From: Azolla pinnata
Lineage: Eukaryota > Streptophyta > Polypodiopsida > Salviniales > Salviniaceae
Direction of reading: 5' to 3'
Assembly: GCA_037176905.1 (NCBI GenBank)
Contig: JBBBWG010009058.1
Span: forward strand, 1 to 23,325
Length of the DNA stretch: 23,325 bases
The translations under genes and the position numbers were made by a program. Below, in pieces: positions 1 through 11,500 of the stretch (position 1 is its first letter; the number at the start of each line of letters is the position of its first letter). The notes beneath the pieces are model-generated. The model was not told the DNA's origin and made no database searches. It worked only from the letters and a program-made list of their open reading frames with translations.

Positions 1-45
1 TATAAATGCAAAAAGCTGCTTGAAATCCTGAAGCCAAACCTGCAG

Positions 46-221
46 GCACGACGAAGATCAAGAATTTTGATGAGAATCTGGGCTGTCTGAAAGTGAAACT
101 CTCTCAGGAAGATGTGGACGAGATTAGTGATGCTGTCCCTATAGATGAAGTTGCTGGCTCGAGATATCCTGGAGATCAGAAGAAACGTTTATTCAACTTT
201 GCAGATACCCCACCCTTGTAA
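46..221 (+). CDS. Aldo-keto reductase, last exon only (copy A, truncated by window edge)
   Basis: This is the 3' terminal coding exon of an NADPH-dependent aldo-keto reductase whose other exons lie left of the window. The acceptor CAG is at 43-45, and the exon enters in the same phase as the last exon of the complete neighbour (two bases finishing a Gly codon). It encodes 58 residues, starting TTKIKNFDENLG and ending FADTPPL before TAA at 219-221. The GTTKIKN segment is the family's NADP-phosphate-binding region. Up to VPIDEVAG only one residue differs from copy B (Asp for Asn after DEIS); beyond that the C-termini diverge (RYPGDQKKRLFNF against RYSENNYKNLFQF). Intron end and 3' flank also match copy B, so this is a tandem duplicate. 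Whether the whole gene is intact cannot be seen. Confidence 0.88.
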
Positions 222-1184
222 GCTAGTGGGCAGGCACCATTGCAGGTAGATGCATCACCATTGTATTCAACTTTTGCAGATACAGCGAGCTGACCAATCT
301 GAGCAATGGAAGGACTGTGAGGAAATGTATATGATAATAAGAACTGCTGCATGCATGACATGTCTAGTGATATGTCTAGTAGAACCTGGCAATTTTAGCT
401 TTTCTTGTACTCCCCTTCCGATTTCCGTTCGATTAATGATATATATTTTCGAAAAGATTTCAGATCAAGCTTGGGAATTGAATACATGGCTGTGTTTTGG
501 AACTATAGCAACAATCCTTGGAGTGGGAGATGTTTGGGACTGGATGTATGTCTGGGTTCTTGAGCATGATCTGATAAAAAACTACGCCAAATCATTTTAA
601 TAAAGGTAAAAACCAGACAGATCCGTTTCTCATTGACTTAAATCACCGAGCTATTGTTCCTCTAAACTGAGCGAAATCGAGTTTACAATCAAACAAAACA
701 CGAAACTCAATTGTGTGCTTCAAATGGTTCAGCAATTGAAAGCAAATCATTTATGGTTATATGTCTAGTCAATGTAAATTATGGCTGATGGGCAAGATTG
801 ATGGCGTCAAAGGATGTCTTTTTCATCATTTGGGTCGACACTATATCGACGATCGTGTTCTGTCATGTGGATATTTGTCGATAGTATGAACGATACAACA
901 CTTCATTGACAATATTCAACATCACATCATATTAGAAAACTCGACCTCGAGCTGATGTGTTATGGGCCAGATTTTTGCAGCTGGAAGAAAGCTTCACCAC
1001 AAGGGTACTGTGGAGGATGAAGTCATGACCGGGCCATTGTTTTTCTTCTTCAATGTGCCAAGCTCTGGAATCTGCTATTGATGTTGATGTTGGCTCTCCT
1101 AGAAGAAATTTTTTGATACCCCCTGAAATCGCTATCCTGAGACAGGACAGAGAAAGAAAAACATACTGACTTGTCCAAACAAAA
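222..1184. other. Intergenic DNA downstream of copy A
   Basis: No gene is recognisable here. The first ~300 bases look like the 3' UTR and flank of copy A: short blocks recur in the same order after copy B (for example ATTCAACTTTTGCAGATACA, GACATGTCTAG, TAGAACCTGGCAA and TTTTCTTGTA, with the other copy slightly changed). An AATAAA at 599-604 could serve for polyadenylation but is 378 bases past the stop. An open frame at 250-600 has no family resemblance and is not called. Confidence 0.6.
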
Positions 1185-1240
1185 TAAGAAGAAGAAGAAA
1201 AAGAAGAAGAAGAAGAAGAAGAAGAAGATGATGATGATGA
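1185..1240. repeat. (GAA)n/(GAT)n microsatellite
   Basis: About 56 bases of AAG/GAA triplets passing into four GAT/ATG triplets. The first part is a pure purine strand. Confidence 0.9.
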
Positions 1241-1629
1241 ACTGATGTTTTATTATCTTTTCAATGGGTTTTCATTGAAGGTGACAGAGTTTTACCAACC
1301 CTGGCATATAGGGTTGTGCTTAATTATTCGAGATACTTCGGTGTGTGGTATTGTCGGAGCTTGACGAATGATTTCTTATTTGATGGGCTTTTTTCTGGAG
1401 TATCTCAACATACATGTGGATTAAAAGGAAAGTCGATTCGAACAGTTATTCACAACTACGTTACGAGAACTTTGTCCCCCTCGGACGAGTTAGATTGTTA
1501 TGCCGTTCCGTATCGCAGCACCTTCAAAGGCTGTGCCCTCGCCACATCGTTGCTTTCGGAAGTAGTTTCGATCGCAAGGGTTTTCTGTACTGCCATGCTG
1601 TTTTAATGCAAAACAACAGTTCATTTACG

Positions 1630-1716
1630 AGAAGAAGGAGAAGAAGCAGAAGAAGAAGAAGAAGAAGAAGAAGAAGAAGAAGAAGAAGAAGAAGAAGAAG
1701 AAGAAGAAGGAGAAGC
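1630..1716. repeat. (GAA)n microsatellite upstream of aldo-keto reductase B
   Basis: About 87 bases of nearly uninterrupted GAA/AAG triplets with one early GCA interruption. It lies about 330-415 bases before the copy B start codon and directly before the W-box array. Purine-only strands of this length can form triplex DNA in general; nothing in the sequence shows that this one does. Confidence 0.92.
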
Positions 1717-1725
1717 AAAAAGAGT

Positions 1726-1843
1726 TTGACCGGGTCAACAGACTTAGTTTCACTTCTGTTGGTCCAGGTCCTTCACCGGTCAAGACTTGACCGGTCAAGA
1801 CTTGACCGGTCAAGGAACCTTCTTGGTCAGAGAGCGCTTGACC
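1726..1843. promoter_or_regulatory. W-box array, including palindromic TTGACCGGTCAA sites (putative WRKY-binding promoter module)
   Basis: Eight TTGAC cores occur within about 117 bases, four on each strand. + strand cores start at 1726, 1787, 1802 and 1838; minus-strand cores (seen as GTCAA) lie at 1734-1738, 1779-1783, 1794-1798 and 1809-1813. Two perfect 12-base palindromes TTGACCGGTCAA sit at 1787-1798 and 1802-1813, generated by a 15-base tandem unit repeated about 2.5 times from 1776. A third pair at 1726-1738 has one extra G. A further inverted repeat (CTTGGTCA at 1822-1829 with TGACCAAG at 1840-1847) follows. TTGAC(C/T) is the core bound by plant WRKY factors. The array lies about 200-320 bases before the copy B ATG, a usual promoter distance. 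Occupancy is inferred. Confidence 0.7.
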
Positions 1844-1874
1844 AAGGAAGACATTCGGGAACTGATACGTGTTG

Positions 1875-1895
1875 CAGCAGCAGCAGCAGCAGCAG
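1875..1895. repeat. (CAG)7 microsatellite
   Basis: Seven perfect CAG triplets in the promoter or 5' leader region of copy B, between the W-box array and the start codon. Confidence 0.9.
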
Positions 1896-2044
1896 GGAAT
1901 CGGAGCTCCCGAGACGGCGACGGCTAGCTCTTTAGGGCACAGGAGGCCCCCCTCTGCAGATGGAAAAGGGAAAGGGAACCGCCCATCCGTGAAACTCCCA
2001 CCGGTTCTTTCCCCTCCCTGCGTGACTCTCCCTACCTTCTAGCT

Positions 2045-5143
<3,099 letters not shown>

Positions 5144-5250
5144 TGGCCACAGTTGCAGATAGCCCACCACTTTATTCAACCATGCGGATACACCTAGCCA
5201 ACTCAATCTGATGAAATGTAAGAAGAACTTTGAGAGGAAGTTTTATGATT

Positions 5251-5256
5251 AATAAA
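5251..5256 (+). terminator. Candidate polyadenylation signal for aldo-keto reductase B
   Basis: AATAAA about 110 bases after the stop codon, a usual 3' UTR position. Assigned from motif and spacing only. Confidence 0.5.
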
Positions 5257-5259
5257 GCC

Positions 5260-6280
5260 CATAGGAACACCTATACTCATCGATGTGGTACAATTAAATA
5301 ATGGCCATAGGTATACATGACATGTCGACGTGTAGAACCTGCAACTTGTAACTTTTCTTGTATTTCCATCTGATTAATGAAGGATATATATTATATATGG
5401 CTACATGAAGCTTGAACTTTGAATGCATGTCCATGTTGTGAAACTACGACACTCTCCAAGGCGAATGACAGAGAAGCCATTTTCTGGTGACTACTCCAGG
5501 TAACAGAAGGTTATTGATAAACCATAAAATCAAGATATTTTACAGTATTTTTCTAAGAAGTTTCACTTAGTACCTCAAAATGAAATAGTTCAGCAGAATG
5601 TGATAAATAAAACTATGATGTCTTCTTCATGGCACCATTTCCATATAATATATATATGTGCAGTTGCTATTGAATCTTTGCCCATGTCCTTGGTATATAT
5701 TATTGTTTGAGTCATATAGTTCACTACCATATAAGAGGGAGCTTCAACCTATCTTTAATTCAGACATGGGAATATGAGTTTTTCTAAGTGTAGAACATTT
5801 AAGTAGAATAAATAATCATTATCTCATCCATTGCATAGTTCAAAACATAAAATTTTGTGTCGTTCCAAGATTTCTTTCTTCCGACGTTCCCTATAACATG
5901 ATCGTTAAGTAGAAGAGCAGCGATTCACTAATCATCAAAAGCCTTTTGAATGTAAATGTATCGATATTTTGTTGGCAATGCTCTTTTCATCAATGACATC
6001 GGAACCGGTTTCTAATTTTTTTTGTTGCCTGGGCATAATGCAAAGACGAAGTAGGGAGCTTTACTCCTTTAAACAAGATGAGATGAGTGTGATTCATCTC
6101 TTATCAAAGTCAAAGATATTGCATGAGATCAAAGAAGGAATATCGCATTCTTCCTTTTGTAAGCAGAAATATAATTGACAAAAATAATATAGATTCTTCC
6201 CCCTTTGATGAGGAAGGAAGATAGTCCAATGTTACCATTCTTGTTTCAATGGGAGGAAGTTTGGGTTTCAAAGACTATTA
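5260..6280. other. AT-rich intergenic stretch
   Basis: No gene recognised on either strand. The first ~200 bases still resemble the flank of copy A (GACATGTCGACGTGTAGAACC, TTTTCTTGTATTTCC, GATTAATGAAGGATATATA). The rest shows no coding exons, RNA gene or mobile element that I can recognise. A 69-codon open frame at 5969-6178 has no supporting features. Confidence 0.55.
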
Positions 6281-6313
6281 TTCTGGAACATTCTGGAACA
6301 TTCTAGAACATTT
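6281..6313. promoter_or_regulatory. Perfect six-module heat-shock element (HSF-binding site), no adjacent heat-shock gene
   Basis: TTC and GAA modules alternate at an exact 5-base step: TTC at 6281, GAA at 6286, TTC at 6291, GAA at 6296, TTC at 6301 and GAA at 6306, followed by an imperfect TTT at 6311. This is the classical inverted-repeat consensus for heat-shock factor trimers, and six contiguous perfect modules could bind two trimers. The ~170 bases to the right look leader-like, with a weak AAATAGG but no convincing TATA box. The next gene-like sequence to the right is the aldo-keto reductase C relic; no heat-shock protein frame is found on either side. Binding is inferred. Confidence 0.7.
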
Positions 6314-6522
6314 TAGAGATTCTTACGTGTGACTCGCAAATAGGTGCCTCTTCTCTCGAATCGATCCGGGCTAGCATCAATCTTAAGCTGTTATTGCAAC
6401 TCACCTTTTGTTAGATTCCTCTTCAAAACTACAATTCTGTTCGATCGCTCTAGGTCTTCTTACTCTTCTGTTTCCTTGATAAATTATCGTGTGCTACTTT
6501 GACAAACCCCAGTCCAGGCCCT

Positions 6523-6607
6523 CGATACATACATGCATGCATATATATATATATACATACAAGCATACAAAAAGACAGACATACATACATACATATATAC
6601 ATACATC
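6523..6607. repeat. CATA/TA microsatellite, first block
   Basis: Runs of ATACATAC, GCATGCAT, (TA)n and CATACATA. An internal 21-base string at 6557-6577 recurs identically at 6859-6879 inside the second block. Confidence 0.85.
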
Positions 6608-6854
6608 TAGCATAAGCTTCTGGTTTTGGGAACATGATTGTAAGTTTGCAAAGGTTTGCGAAAGTTTTGTGTTTTCTTTTTAAACTAATCATAATCTTTT
6701 CCTTTTGTTTAGAGAAATTAATCTATATTTCTTAAAACGTAAATGTTTTATTAACTCTGTCGTTCTCCTGCTCTGCTTTGAAACAACATACTTTTGATGG
6801 TTTATCAATCTCGAACGCTCGAATCGTTCTCTTTGCAAAAGTATGGTTCGTTCT

Positions 6855-7025
6855 ATGCATACAAGCATACAAAAAGACATACATACATGCATACACATAC
6901 ATGCATGCATGCACATCGCACACATGCACTCATGCACACACACATACATACATACATACATACATACATGCAGACACACAAGCACACACACACACATCCA
7001 TGCATGCAAATATACATACATATAA
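6855..7025. repeat. CATA/CACA/GCATGCA microsatellite, second block
   Basis: About 170 bases of interrupted CATA, CACA, GCATGCATGCA and (ACAC)n. It shares the 21-base entry string with the first block 302 bases upstream, so the two probably come from one duplication. Confidence 0.85.
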
Positions 7026-7120
7026 CAAGGTAGATCAATAGATCCGCCACACGAGTAGTATGTCTGATGGAGTGGATGCGTTTCGGATGCATTTTGACCC
7101 CCAGGAGAGCATTTTGCAAG

Positions 7121-7262
7121 CATGACGGAGATGAAGAACTTCGACAAGAATTTGGGACCACTAGAAGTGGATGCTCAAGAGGCCGAGGACGTGGGACGAG
7201 ATCTCGGGCGTTGTCCCAATAGACGAAGTTCGTAGATACCCTCCGCTTGCCACCGATCGGAT
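7121..7262 (+). pseudogene. Decayed last exon of a third aldo-keto reductase (copy C relic)
   Basis: Conceptual translation from 7122 gives MTEMKNFDKNLGPLEV, matching TTKIKNFDENLGCLKV at the start of the last exon of copies A and B. Near the GAGGACGTGGGACGAG stretch (about 7180-7195) the match moves to another frame and resumes as DEISGVVPIDEVRRYP, so there is a frameshift. The acceptor-like TTTTGCAAG ends at 7120, but joining there gives the wrong phase relative to exon 6 of copy B. None of exons 1-6 is found upstream. It is much more diverged than copies A and B are from each other. I read it as an orphan exon from an old duplication. A short real gene is possible but unlikely. Confidence 0.75.
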
Positions 7263-7482
7263 TGGAATCGATTCTTTCGAAGCCGAAAGGACCTCAAAGC
7301 TGAGCCAGATGCTCACCCAACTGATCCAATTAAATAAACCCTGGACCAAGGAAATGAAAGAAACTTCTGATGATGATCAACCATCTCATAATCACGATAA
7401 CACGTCAAGGTGCGAGCAAATAATCCTCGATTATGGCCTAAGTGTTCTTCTTCCATCTTTGTCTGTTTTTTGAGGTTACCTG

Positions 7483-8491
7483 CCACCAGCACCTTCACCA
7501 CCATCACCATCATCGGCACCATTGGCATCATCACCATCACCTTCACCATCATCACCACCATCGGCACCATCGGCATCATCACCACCATCACCATCATCGG
7601 CACCATCACCATCATCACCATCACCTTCATCGTCATCACCACCATTGCCATCATCATCACTCCATCATCATCATCACCACCACCATCATCACCATCACCA
7701 TCACCACGGTCACCATCATTAGCATCACCACCATCATCAGGTCGCATCACCACCATCACCATCAGCACAGTCACCATCATCACCATCACCATCACCATCA
7801 TCAGCACCATCGCCACCATCGCACTCACCATCGTTACTGCTGCCATCATCATGGTCACCATCATTAGCATCACCACCGTCATCACAATCGCATCACCACC
7901 ATCACCGTCAGCGCAGTCATCATCACCACCACCACCATCATCATCACGATCAGCATCGCCACCACCAACATCGCCACCATCACCATCGTCATGATCAGCA
8001 TCGCCACCATGGTCAACATCACCACCATCATCATGGTCGCGTCATCACCATCACCATCAGCACGATCATCATCATCACCATCACCATCATCATCATGATC
8101 AACATCACCTAGCATCATCATGATCAACATCACCTAGCATCATCATGATCAACAACGCCACCATGATCAACACCATCAACATCGTCATCAACACCATCAG
8201 CAACATCAACACCATCAGCATCAACATCAGCATCATTAGCATCACCGCCATCAGCATCATCAGCATCACCACCATCACCACCATCACCACCACTATCATC
8301 ATCATGACCAGCATCATCATCATCATCATCACCCTCATCATCATCATCATCATCATCAGCATCACCATCATCACCACGATCAGCATCATCACCACCATCA
8401 CCACCATCACCGTCATCACCATCATCACCACCACCACCATCACCACCATCACCATCATCACCATCACCACCATCGTCACCATCATCATCAT
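7483..8491. repeat. 1-kb CAC/CAT trinucleotide repeat
   Basis: An imperfect array of CAC, CAT, CAG, CGC and CGT triplets, G-poor on the + strand. It holds a 25-base sub-repeat (CATCATCATGATCAACATCA plus CCTAG) present about 2.5 times at 8088-8150. Its triplet register leaves long open frames on both strands (poly-His, Ile/Thr, Met/Val, Asp/Gly) that reflect composition and not genes. It ends about 90 bases before the EamA start codon, so it lies in that gene's promoter or leader. A CTTCTTC tract continues to about 8521. Confidence 0.95.
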
Positions 8492-8579
8492 CTTCTTCTT
8501 CTTCATCTTCGTCTTCTTCTTCCTTCGTTCTTCTGTTTTTTGTTCTCTGTGTTCGAGGCAAGAGCTTCGAGGCCCCGCC

Positions 8580-11500
8580 ATGCCTCCTCCCCACGATGGC
8601 GATCTCTCAACCGCCACGCTCCTTTCTCCGCTGCACTCTGTCGCTTTCCTCTCCTCCTCCCCTCACCATCGCCGACTTTCTCCCTTCCCTCTCCACCGTC
8701 CTAGCAGACCGCCAAAGCTCTCCGTTTCCTCGTCCGTCCGGCAATGGGATCGTCATCATCGTCGTCGCCATCGCTATCCTCCTCCTCCTCATCAGCATCA
8801 TCATCGTCAGTGTTTTCATCCGCAGATGACCACGCAGCATCCTTCAAAGCCCAAGCTCTCCTTTCGTGCTGAAAATCCCCGTCTTTCTGATCGGATTCAT
8901 CCTGCGACTACTTCTACGATTACTATTGCTACTTCTTCTTCTTCGGAGGGTTTTGACATGAAGCTGGATGAGGATGAAGCTTCTTCGCTTCAGTGCTTTG
9001 GGACTGGCTCCGATGTAGAATGCGTATCTGTTCCCAACTACAAAGATGATATTGTTAGGGCTGACATTGATGCAGCAGTAAACAGAGATGATGCTGATGC
9101 TGATGATCGTATGCCACTAGCATCAGACATCGGAAAATTCACACCACTCTCAGACCAAAAGTCTGTAAGCTCAGGAGATGTGGAATGCATTGGTACAGGA
9201 ACAGATGTTGAATGTGTGATTGTCGAGAGGAAAGAAAACGAAGTTGATAAATCTGGTTCAAGTTCAGTGTTTGAGGTATCTAGAGGCTCAGAGTCTGTGT
9301 CACTCTTGGATGGTAAGAGAAAAGACCTCACATCGTCATCATCGGCGGTGGCATCAGAATCGTTATCGTCTGTTCCGGATTGGTTGAAAGGAACATGGGA
9401 GAACATGGTTCTCATCTCGCCTTTCTTCTTCTGGGGCACTGCAATGGTGGCTATGAAGGGAGTCCTGCCGAAAGCCGGACCAATGTTCGTTGCTTCCACT
9501 CGGCTCATTCCATCAGGGCTCCTTTTGATTGGCTTCGCTGCGTTTCAGAACCGGAAACAGCCGTCGGGTCTCAATGCATGGTTTGCAGTCGCACTCTTTG
9601 CTCTTGTGGATGCTGCTTGTTTCCAGGTACGCATCATCTCTGCTGAAATCTTCATCCATGGACTCCATAATGAAACTGCTAGACAGCTAAAAGAGCGCAA
9701 AGGCTTAGCTTGAGTCCGTAGATGTAAGCATAGAAACCGCTTGTTTCCAGTTCCCACCATCTCTATTGGTCAATGAGCTCGATAAATGACATTGCTAGAC
9801 TGCTGAAAAAGAACAAAAAGGCTTTGCTTGAATCCATTGATGCGACTTGCTTCCAGGTTCACATCAACGAGCTCAAAAATGAAACAGATGAAAGAGGGGA
9901 AAGACTTAGCTTGAATCTGTAGATGCAGGTCACAATGCTTACTTGGTCAATATACAGCATAGAGGTTCGGCATCTTGCCTTCCCAACTGACTCTTAGCAT
10001 GAGTGACTCAGATGGGTGCTTATCAGATGTGAATCTTCGTGACGCACTTCCTCAGGGAGGATATTCTCTGAAGGTGGGTAGTTTGTGAATCTGCTCAAGG
10101 CGAGCTTGGATCCAGAGATGTGATTCAGAACGAACCATCTCTGCTGAAAAATCTTCATCAATGAGTTCAATAATGAAATATCTGAACTGCTGAAAGAGCA
10201 AAAAAACTTAGCTTGACACTGTAGATGCATGTTATGATACTTTCCCCAAGACTCTTACCATAAGTTCCTAATGGTGCACAATCATATGCGAAATTGTGCA
10301 TGGTGCACTTTCTTGGTGAGGAGACTCGAGATTTGAAATCTGCTCAAGATGAGCTCGCATTTGGAGATTTGTTTTATAACACTTTTTGTGCATGCTGTGC
10401 TGCTGCCTTCATTTACTGGAAGTATGCATTGCACTTGTCGATGATGTGTTTGTCTAGAAGGAGAAAAGGCTAGCAGATACAGAATGAGAGCCTTGCGGCC
10501 TTTTTCTCGCAATAAGATTTCACTTAGATGACTGGGATATGTGTTTGCTTTGTAACTCCTGCCCATCTCTGAAGAATGATGATGTTGTGAGTCAGAACCG
10601 GTAGTAATCATGCTGGTACAATAATCAGTCTACATTGAGCACTTAGCGAGGATAATTGAGAGCTATTAAGGCTTGTAGGTCATTTCATCTAAGATAATGT
10701 CTGTAGGGCTTGAGAACCTAAAAAGCTATATTGGGTTCTAGTAACAGTATGCATTATCTGCCCCTACATGTAGGTCAATGTCTGAAACTCTTTCAGACAG
10801 GACCACCTGTTTTCTTCTTCCTCAGTTCTAATTTTATAGTTGCACTTAATTGTTTCTATCCCATAGTGTAGGCCTGCCATAAACGAGTACTGATAGAGTG
10901 ACTGACATTGTTTTCTTCCGTATGGTAATGCACTTTCTATTCAATCCTAGGATTTTTTTTCCCATGGTTTCCTGCTTTGGGTGATTTGGCCACTGGTCCA
11001 CGTCCATCTGGATTGCGTCCTCATGGCAAGCATCATTGTTGTCCAACTCATACATGATCATGTCCAGCCAAACTGTTAATTCTATCAATTTGCATGTTTA
11101 TTTCTCAAATCTTATTTATCTTCTTGTCCTTTGATTACAGGGTTTTTTGGCTGAAGGTTTGAAGAGAACAAGTGCTGGACTTGGAAGTGTAAGTTAAATA
11201 GTTACCACTTTAAGGACTGATTTATGTAATTCTCCAAGGCCAGGTAAACTCTGGGGTCTGGATATATCGTTTTGGACATGATATCTTCCTGAAGTGTTAA
11301 CGATAGGAAGTGTGAAAGACCATTAATTGGAAATAATTTAGAAAATTCTTGGTGGTGACCATATCGGCTGGGTGTGCAAACCATGCATCCTATAACGTCG
11401 AAGTTCAATTCTGTATTAGCTGATGCAGTATGCATAATGACCACTGTTTTAAGATATGAAAATGTTCTCACATGTCTATTTTCTGAAATTTGGAATTAAG

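Noticed and set aside
250..600. 116-codon + strand frame after copy A
   Set aside because: It lies in the copy A 3' flank, which is homologous to the copy B 3' flank where no such frame is kept.
1414..1935. Arg-rich + strand frame and Leu-rich/Phe-rich minus frames
   Set aside because: They come from the GAA microsatellite and cross the W-box repeats; no coding features.
6450..7161. His/Thr/Tyr-rich and Cys/Met/Val-rich frames on both strands
   Set aside because: They are translations of CATA/CACA microsatellites.
7442..7867. Poly-histidine open frame across the CAC/CAT repeat
   Set aside because: The frame is a product of trinucleotide composition. Equally long frames exist in the other registers and on the opposite strand, and there is no start context or conserved flank.
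7483..8491. Possible CRISPR-like or other regular direct-repeat array
   Set aside because: There are no constant repeats with unique spacers; it is a simple trinucleotide array in a plant nuclear context.
8145..8579. 145-codon N-terminal extension of the EamA protein
   Set aside because: It would be Ile/Asn/Thr repeat translated from the CAT array. The transit-like peptide and better start lie at 8580.
8105..8617. Long minus-strand Met/Val and Asp/Gly-rich frames
   Set aside because: They are reverse-strand readings of the same repeat, with no domain.
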